64,000 bases of DNA from Rhodococcoides kyotonense (GTDB lineage: Bacteria; Actinomycetota; Actinomycetes; Mycobacteriales; Mycobacteriaceae). The stretch is from the NCBI RefSeq assembly GCF_900188125.1, contig NZ_FZOW01000001.1, positions 153,368-217,367 of the forward strand. The letters run 5' to 3'. Below are positions 9,087 through 17,327 of this stretch, one piece after another (the stretch's first letter is position 1; every line of letters starts with the position of its first letter). Made by a program: the position numbers and the translations under genes. The notes under the pieces were generated by a model that did no database searches, was not told where the DNA came from, and saw nothing but the letters and a program-made list of their open reading frames with translations.

Positions 9087-9365
9087 TACGTCTCCTCGCA
9101 CGGGCTCGATGAACATGAAGGCACTCGGCTGAGTGCAGGCACACGTCGACACCGACGAATTCGGTGCGGATGCGTACTACTACAAGCGATGGTAGACGTC
9201 GACCATCCCGTCTCCAATTCTCAGGGCACCCAAACCGTGCCGGGAGGGGGAAGGCACGACAGCGGACGTGCTCGGAACTAGGCTGGTAGCCGACGTGTTC
9301 CGATGCCGGACGGATCGGCGCGCGCGACTGGCCTTACCCGTACCAATGTCAGGAGATCTCTGCTC
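9087..9365. promoter_or_regulatory. Divergent intergenic region ctaB/tkt
   Basis: Holds promoters for both genes. TAGGCT at 9279-9284 is a good -10 for tkt, giving a leader of about 75 nt that ends in AGGAGA before GTG 9366. A near-perfect 16-bp dyad at 9190-9205 (TGGTAGACGTC then GACCA) could bind a regulator; no factor can be named. No RNA gene or small ORF with support was seen. Confidence 0.4.
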
Positions 9366-11465
9366 GTGTCGATCACAGACGATATTGACGTCCTCACCAC
9401 GGCGCACCACCCAAGCGACTGGACGGACCTGGACACCAGGGCGGTCGACACCGTCCGCGTCCTCGCTGCAGATGCGGTGCAGAAGGTCGGCAACGGGCAC
9501 CCCGGCACTGCGATGAGCCTGGCCCCGCTCGCCTACACGCTGTTCCAGCGCACGATGCGTCACGATCCGAACGACACCCACTGGATCGGACGCGACCGAT
9601 TCGTTCTGTCGTGCGGTCACTCCAGCCTCACCCTGTACTTGCAGTTGTACTTGGGTGGATTCGGTCTCGAACTGGTCGACATCGAGTCGCTCCGCACGTT
9701 CAAGTCGAAGACACCCGGACACCCCGAGTTCCGCCACACGGACGGCGTCGAGATCACCACCGGCCCCCTCGGCCAGGGCCTCGCATCCGCAGTCGGCATG
9801 GCGATGGCGTCACGTCGCGAGCGTGGACTGTTCGATCCCGAGCCTGCACTCGGTGAGAGCCCGTTCGATCACTACATCTACGTGATTGCGTCCGACGGCG
9901 ACATCGAAGAGGGTGTGACGTCCGAGGCGTCGTCGCTGGCAGGCACGCAGCAGCTCGGCAACCTGATTCTGTTCTACGACGACAACAAGATCTCGATCGA
10001 GCACGCCACCGACATCGCACTGTCCGAGAACACCGCCCTCCGTTACGAGGCATACGGCTGGCACGTCCAGGTCGTCGAGGGTGGCGAGAACGTCGTCGCC
10101 ATCGAAGAGGCCATCGAGAAGGCCAAGGCCGTCACCGACAAGCCGTCGATCATCGTGCTGCGCACCATCATCGGCTTCCCGGCGCCGACGATGATGAACA
10201 CCGGTGCCGTTCACGGTGCTGCCCTCGGCGACGAAGAGATCGCCAAGGTCAAGAAGGCGCTCGACTTCGATCCCGAGAAGAAGTTCGAGGTGACCGACGA
10301 GGTCATCACGCACACTCGCTCTCTGCAGGAACGTGGCCGCAAGGCACACGCGGAATGGAACACCCAGTTCGACGCATGGGCCGCCCGTGAGCCCGAGCGC
10401 AAGAAGCTGCTCGACCGCCTGACCGCGGGCGACCTCCCCGAAGGCTGGACCGACGTCCTTCCGAAGTGGGAGCCGGGCAGCAAGGCTCTCGCGACGCGCG
10501 CCGCGTCGGGCGAGGTTCTCAGTGCCGTCGGCCCCGTTCTGCCCGAGCTGTGGGGCGGCTCTGCCGACCTCGCGGGCAGCAACAACACCACCATCAAGGG
10601 TGCCAAGTCCTTCGGCCCGACGTCGATCTCGACCGACGACTGGGATGCCGAGCCCTACGGTCGTACCCTGCACTTCGGTATCCGTGAGCACGCGATGGGC
10701 TCGATTCTCTCGGGCATCGTCATGCACGGACCGACGCGTGCGTACGGCGGCACGTTCATGCAGTTCAGCGACTACATGCGCCCCGCGGTTCGTCTCGCGT
10801 CGCTCATGGACATCGACCCGATCTACGTGTGGACCCACGATTCGATCGGACTCGGCGAAGACGGCCCGACGCACCAGCCCGTCGAGCATCTCGCGGCGCT
10901 GCGCGCGATCCCCAACCTGTCCGTCGTGCGTCCGGGTGACGCCAACGAAACGGCGTACGCGTGGCAGTCGGTGCTGGCACGGTCCAGCAGCAGCGGCCCC
11001 GTCGGTCTGGCGCTGACGCGTCAGGGCATCCCGGTCCTCGAAGGCACGAGCTACGAAGGCGTGTCGAAGGGCGGCTACATCCTCTCCGAGTCCTCGAAGG
11101 CGGCGCCCGACGTCATCCTCATCGGTACCGGCTCCGAGCTGCAGTACGCCGTCGAGGCTCAGAAGACGCTCGAAGAGCAGGGAATTGCGGCGCGCGTCGT
11201 GTCGTTGCCGTGTGTCGAGTGGTTCTACAGCCAAGACCAGAACTACCGCGACCAGGTCCTCCCGCCCACCGTCAAGGCTCGTGTCTCCATCGAAGCCGGT
11301 ATCGCGATGCCGTGGTACCCGATCGTCGGCGGCTTCGGCGAGATCATCTCGCTCGAGCACTTCGGCGAGTCGGCAGACGCCAAGACGCTGTTCCGCGAGT
11401 ACGGATTCACGGCCGAGGCCGTGGTCGCCGCCGCACAGCGCTCGATCACCAATGTGAAGGGATAA
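9366..11465 (+). CDS. tkt: Transketolase
   Basis: Thiamine-diphosphate enzyme of the non-oxidative pentose phosphate pathway; moves two-carbon units between sugar phosphates. The 699-residue length is normal. The cofactor site is seen in [11 protein letters not shown], the thiamine-binding stretch [18 protein letters not shown] with [11 protein letters not shown], and the pyrimidine-domain glutamate region [10 protein letters not shown]. The start is GTG 9366 (VSITDDIDV), which has AGGAGA 9 nt upstream; the open frame extends further but lacks a ribosome site there. First gene of the operon tkt-tal-zwf-opcA-pgl, with tal only 4 bp downstream. Confidence 0.97.
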   Translation: MSITDDIDVLTTAHHPSDWTDLDTRAVDTVRVLAADAVQKVGNGHPGTAMSLAPLAYTLFQRTMRHDPNDTHWIGRDRFVLSCGHSSLTLYLQLYLGGFGLELVDIESLRTFKSKTPGHPEFRHTDGVEITTGPLGQGLASAVGMAMASRRERGLFDPEPALGESPFDHYIYVIASDGDIEEGVTSEASSLAGTQQLGNLILFYDDNKISIEHATDIALSENTALRYEAYGWHVQVVEGGENVVAIEEAIEKAKAVTDKPSIIVLRTIIGFPAPTMMNTGAVHGAALGDEEIAKVKKALDFDPEKKFEVTDEVITHTRSLQERGRKAHAEWNTQFDAWAAREPERKKLLDRLTAGDLPEGWTDVLPKWEPGSKALATRAASGEVLSAVGPVLPELWGGSADLAGSNNTTIKGAKSFGPTSISTDDWDAEPYGRTLHFGIREHAMGSILSGIVMHGPTRAYGGTFMQFSDYMRPAVRLASLMDIDPIYVWTHDSIGLGEDGPTHQPVEHLAALRAIPNLSVVRPGDANETAYAWQSVLARSSSSGPVGLALTRQGIPVLEGTSYEGVSKGGYILSESSKAAPDVILIGTGSELQYAVEAQKTLEEQGIAARVVSLPCVEWFYSQDQNYRDQVLPPTVKARVSIEAGIAMPWYPIVGGFGEIISLEHFGESADAKTLFREYGFTAEAVVAAAQRSITNVKG

Positions 11466-11469
11466 CCCC

Positions 11470-12594
11470 ATGACCCAGAACAAGAACCTCGCAGATCTGT
11501 CCGCAGCAGGCGTATCCGTCTGGCTCGACGATCTGTCCCGCGATCGCATCACCTCCGGCAACCTGCAGGAGCTGATCGACAGCAAGAGCGTCGTCGGCGT
11601 CACCACCAACCCGTCGATCTTCCAGGCTGCACTCAGCAAGGGCGACGCGTACGACGCGCAGGTGCGCGAGCTGGCCGAGCGTGGCGCCGACGTCGATGCC
11701 ACCATCCGCACCGTCACAACCGACGACGTGCGCAACGCGTGCGATATCTTCGCCCCGATCTTCGAGTCGTCGGCAGGTGTCGACGGCCGCGTCTCCATCG
11801 AGGTCGACCCGCGGCTGGCTCACGAGACGGACAAGACGGTCGCGCAGGCCGTCGAACTGTGGAAGATCGTCGACCGGCCGAACGTGCTGATCAAGATCCC
11901 GGCCACCGAAGCGGGAATCCCGGCGATCGCCAAGGTCATCGGCGAGGGCATCAGCGTCAACGTCACGCTCATCTTCTCGGTCGAGCGCTACGAAGCCGTC
12001 ATCGGCGCATACCTCGAAGGACTGGAAGCGGCTCGCGCGGCCGGGCACGACCTCTCCAAGATCCACTCGGTCGCATCGTTCTTCGTCTCCCGCGTCGATA
12101 CCGAGATCGATGCACGCCTGGACAAGATCGGCACTCCCGACGCCGAGGCACTGAAGGGCAAGGCCGCTCTCGCCAACGCCCGCCTGGCCTACGTCGCGTA
12201 CCAGCAGGCATTCGAGGTCGGGCCTCGATTCCACGAGCTCGCTGGTTCCGGTGGCCGTCCGCAGCGTCCGCTCTGGGCGTCGACCGGCGTCAAGAACCCG
12301 GCATACTCGGACACGCTCTACGTCACCGACCTCGTCTCACCCAACACCGTCAACACGATGCCCGAGAAGACTCTCGACGCAGTCGCGGACCACGGTGTGG
12401 TCACCGGTGACACGATCTCGGGCAAGGGCCCGGAATCGCAGGAGGTCTTCGACAAGCTCTCCGCCATCGGCATCGACGTCACCGACGTCTTCCTGACGCT
12501 CGAGAACGAAGGCGTCAGCAAGTTCGAGGCGTCGTGGACCGAACTGCTCGACGCGACCGGTGAGCAGCTGCGTCAAGCGGGCCAAAAGAGCTAG
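11470..12594 (+). CDS. tal: Transaldolase
   Basis: Transfers a dihydroxyacetone unit between sedoheptulose 7-phosphate and glyceraldehyde 3-phosphate. The 374-residue length is that of the larger actinobacterial type. [13 protein letters not shown] marks the N-terminal barrel, and the Schiff-base lysine is in [27 protein letters not shown] is also a family signature. The ribosome site AAGGGA overlaps the tkt stop. It lies 4 bp after tkt and 4 bp before zwf, so the genes are tightly coupled. Confidence 0.97.
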   Translation: MTQNKNLADLSAAGVSVWLDDLSRDRITSGNLQELIDSKSVVGVTTNPSIFQAALSKGDAYDAQVRELAERGADVDATIRTVTTDDVRNACDIFAPIFESSAGVDGRVSIEVDPRLAHETDKTVAQAVELWKIVDRPNVLIKIPATEAGIPAIAKVIGEGISVNVTLIFSVERYEAVIGAYLEGLEAARAAGHDLSKIHSVASFFVSRVDTEIDARLDKIGTPDAEALKGKAALANARLAYVAYQQAFEVGPRFHELAGSGGRPQRPLWASTGVKNPAYSDTLYVTDLVSPNTVNTMPEKTLDAVADHGVVTGDTISGKGPESQEVFDKLSAIGIDVTDVFLTLENEGVSKFEASWTELLDATGEQLRQAGQKS

Positions 12595-12598
12595 ACAC

Positions 12599-14170
12599 GT
12601 GACCACCGCAGACACCGACACCAAGGATTCCGTTCCGAAGAATCCTGCGGAGTGGAAGAACCCCCTCCGCGATCGAAGTGACAAGCGTCTTCCACGAATC
12701 GCCGGACCATGCAGTCTCGTGATCTTCGGAGTCACAGGCGATCTCGCGCGCAAGAAGCTCATGCCTGCGGTATACGACCTGGCGAACCGGGGGCTCCTTC
12801 CCCCCGGTTTCGCCCTGGTCGGTTTCGCCAGGCGCGAGTGGGGCAACGAGGATTTCGCCAAGATCGTGCACGACGCGGTCCGCGACCATGCGCGTACGCC
12901 GTTCAGCGAGGAGGTGTGGAACACGCTCGCCGAAGGATTTCGGTTCGTCCAGGGATCGTTCGACGACGACGCCGCATTCGACGAGCTGTCCCGCACGCTC
13001 GCAGAGCTCGACGAGACTCGCGGCACCGGCGGCAATCACGGGTTCTACCTGTCGATTCCGCCCGGCGCGTTCCCCGTCGTTCTCGAACAGCTCTCGCGGT
13101 CCGGCCTCGCTCAGGGCGAGGGTGACAAGTGGCGACGCGTCGTCATCGAGAAGCCGTTCGGTCACGACCTCGAGAGCGCTCAGGAGCTCAACGCCGTCGT
13201 GAACCGAGTCTTTCCGGAGGACACCGTCTTTCGGATCGACCACTACCTCGGCAAGGAGACGGTGCAGAACATCCTGGCTCTGCGCTTCGCGAACCAGTTG
13301 TTCGATCCGATCTGGAACGCTCACTACGTCGACCACGTGCAGATCACCATGGCCGAGGACATCGGATTGGGCGGGCGCGCAGGCTATTACGACGGCATCG
13401 GTGCCGCTCGCGACGTGATCCAGAACCACCTGCTGCAGCTGTTGGCCATCACCGCCATGGAAGAGCCGGTCAGCTTCAGCCCGTCGGAGCTGCAGTCGGA
13501 GAAGATCAAGGTTCTCTCGGCCACCACACTCGCCGAACCACTCGGGGAGACCTCTGCGCGAGGGCAGTACACCGCGGGGTGGCAGGGAAGCCAGAAGGTC
13601 AAGGGCCTCAAGGAAGAAGAGGGATTCGACGCCGAGTCGAACACCGAGACCTACGCCGCGATCACGCTCAACGTCGAAACCCGACGCTGGGGTGGAGTGC
13701 CGTTCTACCTGCGCACAGGCAAGGCACTGGGACGACGCGTCACCGAGATCGCCATGGTCTTCAAACGCGCGCCGCATCTTCCGTTCGACGCGACGATGAC
13801 CGAGGAACTCGGGCAGAACGCACTCGTCATCCGAGTGCAGCCCGACGAAGGCGTCACGATGCGCTTCGGATCGAAGGTTCCAGGTTCGAGCATGCAGGTC
13901 CGCGACGTCAGCATGGACTTCAGCTACGGGCAGGCGTTCACCGAGTCCTCCCCCGAGGCCTACGAACGGCTCATCCTGGACGTGCTCCTGGGCGAACCGT
14001 CGCTGTTCCCGGTGAACGCCGAGGTCGAACTGTCCTGGAAGATCCTCGACCCGATCCTCGAGTACTGGGCATCCGGCGGCACCGCCGAGCCCTACGAGGC
14101 CGGTACGTGGGGACCGTCTTCCGGTGACGAGATGATGCAGCGCACCGGACGTGAATGGAGAAGGCCTTGA
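12599..14170 (+). CDS. zwf: Glucose-6-phosphate 1-dehydrogenase
   Basis: First step of the oxidative pentose phosphate pathway, reducing NADP+ with glucose 6-phosphate. The 523-residue protein has the dinucleotide fingerprint VIFGVTGDLARKKLMPA near residue 45 and the substrate/catalytic motif RIDHYLGKETVQN. The first 35 residues are polar and not conserved. GTG 12599 is the start, with AAGAG upstream in the tal end; an in-frame upstream codon at 12560 would sit deep in tal. The stop overlaps the opcA start. In actinobacteria the enzyme needs OpcA, encoded next, for full activity and redox control. Confidence 0.97.
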   Translation: MTTADTDTKDSVPKNPAEWKNPLRDRSDKRLPRIAGPCSLVIFGVTGDLARKKLMPAVYDLANRGLLPPGFALVGFARREWGNEDFAKIVHDAVRDHARTPFSEEVWNTLAEGFRFVQGSFDDDAAFDELSRTLAELDETRGTGGNHGFYLSIPPGAFPVVLEQLSRSGLAQGEGDKWRRVVIEKPFGHDLESAQELNAVVNRVFPEDTVFRIDHYLGKETVQNILALRFANQLFDPIWNAHYVDHVQITMAEDIGLGGRAGYYDGIGAARDVIQNHLLQLLAITAMEEPVSFSPSELQSEKIKVLSATTLAEPLGETSARGQYTAGWQGSQKVKGLKEEEGFDAESNTETYAAITLNVETRRWGGVPFYLRTGKALGRRVTEIAMVFKRAPHLPFDATMTEELGQNALVIRVQPDEGVTMRFGSKVPGSSMQVRDVSMDFSYGQAFTESSPEAYERLILDVLLGEPSLFPVNAEVELSWKILDPILEYWASGGTAEPYEAGTWGPSSGDEMMQRTGREWRRP

Positions 14171-15075
14171 TCGTCGACATCCCGAACACCACGACGGCCG
14201 AGGTCGGCAAGCAATTGGTCGAGCTGCGCGAGTCCGGTGGTGCCGTCACCATCGGACGTGTGCTGACGCTGATCGTCGCGAGCTCGGACTCCGAGAAGGC
14301 GGAGCGCGCGATAGAAGCGGCCAACGACGCGAGCCGTGAGCACCCGTGCCGCGTGATAGTGCTCACCCATGGAGATCGTTCGGCCGAGTCGAGCCTCGAC
14401 GCGCAGATCCGAGTCGGAGGTGACGCGGGCGCGTCCGAGGTCGTCGTACTTCGACTGAACGGCGAGCTCGCGGATCACGAACACAGTGTCGTGATTCCGT
14501 TCCTGCTTCCCGACACCCCGATCGTCGCGTGGTGGCCGGACGAGGCGCCTGCCGTCCCTGCTCAGGATCCGTTGGGACGCTTGGCCATTCGACGCATCAC
14601 CGATGCGACGAACGCACCCGACACCACCGAGGCGATCAAGAGCCGGACCGCGAGCTATCGACAGGGCGACACCGACCTGTCCTGGAGCCGGATCACGTAC
14701 TGGCGTGGGCTTCTCGCGACGGCACTGGATCAGCCGCCCCACGAGAAGGTGGTGTCGGTGACAGTGTCGGGTCTGGCCGAGGAACCCGCGTTGGACATCC
14801 TCGCCGGCTGGCTGGCCGCCAAACTCGATGTGCCGGTTCACCGACGCGCCGGCGAGTTGAAGGTCGAGATGCACCGGGAGACCAGCACCATCTCGATCAC
14901 TCGGCCGCAGACCGGCAAGACGGCAACCCTGCGTCGGACGGGTCAGCCCGATGCCGAGGTCGCACTTGCACGCCGGGAGACACGAGAATGCCTGGCGGAA
15001 GAGCTGCGCAGACTCGACACCGACGAGATCTACGAGCTGGCACTGAACGGACTGTCGAAGGTGACCTATGAGTGA
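14167..15075 (+). CDS. opcA: OpcA, glucose-6-phosphate dehydrogenase assembly/activator protein
   Basis: A 302-residue protein of the OpcA family that helps assemble or allosterically control Zwf in cyanobacteria and actinobacteria; no catalytic activity of its own is known. The start is probably TTG 14167, overlapping the zwf TGA in TTGA, with GGAG 6 nt before it; this gives the N-terminus M-IVDIPNTTT, matching the family. ATG 14155 would add four residues. The region FLLPDTPIVAWWPDEAP is characteristic. It overlaps pgl by 8 bp at its 3' end. Confidence 0.94.
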   Translation: MIVDIPNTTTAEVGKQLVELRESGGAVTIGRVLTLIVASSDSEKAERAIEAANDASREHPCRVIVLTHGDRSAESSLDAQIRVGGDAGASEVVVLRLNGELADHEHSVVIPFLLPDTPIVAWWPDEAPAVPAQDPLGRLAIRRITDATNAPDTTEAIKSRTASYRQGDTDLSWSRITYWRGLLATALDQPPHEKVVSVTVSGLAEEPALDILAGWLAAKLDVPVHRRAGELKVEMHRETSTISITRPQTGKTATLRRTGQPDAEVALARRETRECLAEELRRLDTDEIYELALNGLSKVTYE

Positions 15076-15814
15076 GACATCGGTTCTGCGATTCCTGGAT
15101 GCGGACGCGCTCGTGGATGCGGCGCGGTCGCGGTTCGTCGACGTCGTCACCGCGGCGCAGGCGGCACGTGGTTCCGCGTCGGTCGTCCTCACCGGCGGTG
15201 GGACGGGCATCGCGTTGCTCGAGGCATTGAGGAAGGATTCGGGCGGTATCGACTGGGGCCGCGTCGACGTCTATTTCGGTGACGAACGGTTCCTTCCGGC
15301 AGGCGATCCCGAGCGCAACGAGGTACAGGCGGCCGACGCGCTGCTGAATCACGTTGCCGTGCATCCGGATCGGGTGTTCAGGATGGCTGCATCCGACGGT
15401 CCGCACGAGAGCGATCCGGAGGTGGCCGCGGCGTCCTACGCCCAGATTCTGCACTCGCACGGCGTGGACGGAGAACGTGCACCGGAGTTCGACGTCCACC
15501 TGCTCGGCATGGGCGGCGAGGGACACATCAACTCACTGTTTCCCCACACCGATGCGGTCCGCGAGACGACACACTATGTCGTGGCGGTCGAGAATTCCCC
15601 GAAGCCTCCGCCCGTGCGAATCACGTTGACACTGCCTGCAGTTCAGCGTGCGAAGCATGTATGGCTGTTGGTGTCCGGGGCCGCCAAGGCCGAGGCCGTT
15701 GCGGCAGCAGTCGGCGGCGCCTCCGCCGACGACGTACCGTCGGCAGGAGCGATCGGTTCCGAGTCGACGGTGTGGTTCCTCGACGAGGCTGCGGCGTCCG
15801 AACTGGAGAAGTAG
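15068..15814 (+). CDS. pgl: 6-phosphogluconolactonase (DevB/SOL family)
   Basis: Hydrolyses 6-phosphogluconolactone formed by Zwf. The 248-residue protein shows VVLTGGGTGIALLEAL near the N-terminus, VDVYFGDERFLPAGDPERNE and LLGMGGEGHINSLFPH, all family signatures of the isomerase-like fold. The ATG at 15068 overlaps the end of opcA by 8 bp, so translation is coupled. Last gene of the pentose-phosphate operon; a strong hairpin begins 12 bp after the stop. Confidence 0.96.
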   Translation: MSETSVLRFLDADALVDAARSRFVDVVTAAQAARGSASVVLTGGGTGIALLEALRKDSGGIDWGRVDVYFGDERFLPAGDPERNEVQAADALLNHVAVHPDRVFRMAASDGPHESDPEVAAASYAQILHSHGVDGERAPEFDVHLLGMGGEGHINSLFPHTDAVRETTHYVVAVENSPKPPPVRITLTLPAVQRAKHVWLLVSGAAKAEAVAAAVGGASADDVPSAGAIGSESTVWFLDEAAASELEK

Positions 15815-15825
15815 ACAGCGACTCA

Positions 15826-15872
15826 CGACGGCGTCGAATCCGGTTGCTCATCAACTGGATTCGACGTCGTCG
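15826..15872. terminator. 21-bp-stem hairpin after pgl
   Basis: Arms 15826-15846 and 15852-15872 pair over 21 bp with a 5-nt loop (CTCAT); the only two imperfect positions are G-T wobble pairs in the plus-strand RNA. It follows the pgl stop by 11 bp and is symmetrical enough to stop transcription from both sides. Confidence 0.8.
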
Positions 15873-16042
15873 TCGTTCGCGGCGCGACCGTCCATGATGC
15901 AGCGCGCATCGGCGGGTACAGAGGGGCTTGCATCGTCCAGCCCAGTGGTCGGCTGCACTCGACCACCGATCGGCCGCCTGCCGTGTGTCCGATACGCGGT
16001 ACCGTCACGCCACGAACGGGCTTCGCTCGCACAGTGCCCCAC
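15851..16042 (-). CDS. Possible small protein, 63 aa, unrecognised (doubtful)
   Basis: A short frame beginning VGHCASEARSWRDG and ending ANDDDVESS. GGGGGA lies 6 nt before GTG 16042, a usable ribosome site; GTG 16048 is also in frame. The stop codon falls at the loop of the pgl hairpin, so that hairpin could terminate it too. About 70% of third codon positions are G or C, somewhat lower than neighbouring genes, which weakens the case. No family is recognised. Confidence 0.22.
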   Translation of the reverse strand: MGHCASEARSWRDGTAYRTHGRRPIGGRVQPTTGLDDASPSVPADARCIMDGRAANDDDVESS

Positions 16043-16123
16043 GGCCACTCCCCCGGATAGAAAAGACTCTGCTTCCTACCCGTTCTGACGCGACCGCGGA
16101 CCGAACGGTTCCACCGTCCGCTC

Positions 16124-17266
16124 TTACTGTGCGACGGACGAGAAGAAGGCCCGCAGATCGGCGACCAGGTCGTCGGGAGTCTCCATCGATGCGAAATGAC
16201 CACCGTGATCGAACTCGGTCCACCGCACGATGTTGTTCTGCTTCTCGGCGATACCGCGAATGGTGGTGTCCCGCGCGAATACTGCCACGGCCGTGGGCAC
16301 GCCGGACGACGTCAACTCCGCTCCCCACTGGCCCGATTCCTTGTACAGGCGCATCGACGAACCGATGGTCTTGGTGAACCACAGAACGCTGACGTTCGTG
16401 AGCAGCGTGTCTCGGTCGATCGCGTCGGCCAGGCTCTTCGCGGGATCGATGTACGTATTGACGACGTCGATCACCCAGGACAGCAAGCCCGTCGGCGAAT
16501 CGGTCAGCGCAGGAGCCAGGGTCGCGGGCCGCGTCGAATGTATCGACGCGTACGACGACGTCTCGGCATTGCTCCAATCCTGCAGCGCCGCAATCTTTTC
16601 CTGATCCTCGGCGCTGTACCCGCTGCCGTCGTCATCCCAGGACGGGATGGTCAACGGCCCGTTCAGGTGAACCCCGAGTACTCGATCGGGGGCCATACGG
16701 CCGAGTTGCGGGGCGATGAACGAGCCGGCGTCACCGCCTTGAGCGCCGTAGCGTTCGTATCCGAGCTCGTCCATGAGGCGCGCGACGATCTCGGCGGAAC
16801 GCAGTGTGTCCGCCTCGCCGGGCTGCGTCGTCGGGCCGGAGAAACCGAAACCGGGCAACGTCGGAATCACGAGATGGAACGCCTGCGCAGACCCGCCACC
16901 GTGCGCGCGGGGATCGGTGAGCGGTCCGATCACGTCCGAGAAGTCCTCGAACGGCCATCCGTGCACCAGGACGAGCGGAATCGCATCGGGTTCCGGCGAT
17001 TCCACGTGTACGTAGTGCACCGACCGGCCGTCGATGTCGGCGACGAACTGCGGATATTGGTTGAGTTCCTTCTCACGAGCGCGCCAGTCGAGCGACGTGC
17101 TCCAGTACTCGACCAACTCACGAAGATACGAGACGGGGACGCCGTAGTCCCAACCCACACCGGGCAGCTCGTCGGGCCACCGGGTGTCGGCCAGTCGTCT
17201 CCGGAGATCGTCCAGCTCGGCCTGAGGAATGTCGACGCGGAAAGGCGATGCGGTGAATGAGGTCAT
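16124..17266 (-). CDS. Epoxide hydrolase, microsomal type (EHN + alpha/beta hydrolase)
   Basis: A 380-residue enzyme adding water to epoxides. Residues 8-85 form the epoxide-hydrolase N-terminal domain ([23 protein letters not shown]). The hydrolase core has the oxyanion motif HGWP at 102-105, the nucleophile Asp179 in AQGGDAGS, and the catalytic histidine in [14 protein letters not shown] near the C-terminus. No signal peptide. Start ATG 17266 is chosen because TACCGT lies 7 nt upstream, giving a leaderless message; the longer frame to 17356 would run through a palindrome and into ppc. The gene does not belong to central metabolism like its neighbours; substrate unknown (xenobiotic or lipid epoxides are typical). 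Confidence 0.92.
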   Translation of the reverse strand: MTSFTASPFRVDIPQAELDDLRRRLADTRWPDELPGVGWDYGVPVSYLRELVEYWSTSLDWRAREKELNQYPQFVADIDGRSVHYVHVESPEPDAIPLVLVHGWPFEDFSDVIGPLTDPRAHGGGSAQAFHLVIPTLPGFGFSGPTTQPGEADTLRSAEIVARLMDELGYERYGAQGGDAGSFIAPQLGRMAPDRVLGVHLNGPLTIPSWDDDGSGYSAEDQEKIAALQDWSNAETSSYASIHSTRPATLAPALTDSPTGLLSWVIDVVNTYIDPAKSLADAIDRDTLLTNVSVLWFTKTIGSSMRLYKESGQWGAELTSSGVPTAVAVFARDTTIRGIAEKQNNIVRWTEFDHGGHFASMETPDDLVADLRAFFSSVAQ

Positions 17267-17273
17267 GCCGGGG

Positions 17274-17279
17274 ACGGTA
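17274..17279 (-). promoter_or_regulatory. -10 hexamer of the epoxide hydrolase gene, leaderless type
   Basis: TACCGT on the minus strand, 7 nt before ATG 17266. The palindrome at 17285-17311 covers the region where the -35 would be. Confidence 0.45.
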
Positions 17280-17284
17280 GTGGC

Positions 17285-17311
17285 CATCGAGGACCGATAC
17301 GGTCCTCGATG
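17285..17311. promoter_or_regulatory. Perfect 27-bp palindrome between ppc and epoxide hydrolase
   Basis: Arms CATCGAGGACCG and CGGTCCTCGATG are perfect 12-bp inverted repeats around ATA. It lies 16 bp after the ppc stop and 5 bp upstream of the presumed -10 of the next gene. It may be an operator for the epoxide hydrolase promoter or a terminator for ppc; there is no T-run. Confidence 0.6.
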
Positions 17312-17327
17312 ACCCGACCTCGAGCTG

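Larger units (their letters stand above)
15815..16123. other. 309-bp gap between convergent pgl and epoxide hydrolase genes
   Basis: Contains the bidirectional hairpin at 15826-15872 and one possible short reading frame on the minus strand (15851-16042). Otherwise I see no recognisable gene, repeat or RNA. Confidence 0.6.

Noticed and set aside
9810..11798. Minus-strand open frame of 662 codons
   Set aside because: Shadow of tkt and tal; no recognisable domain.
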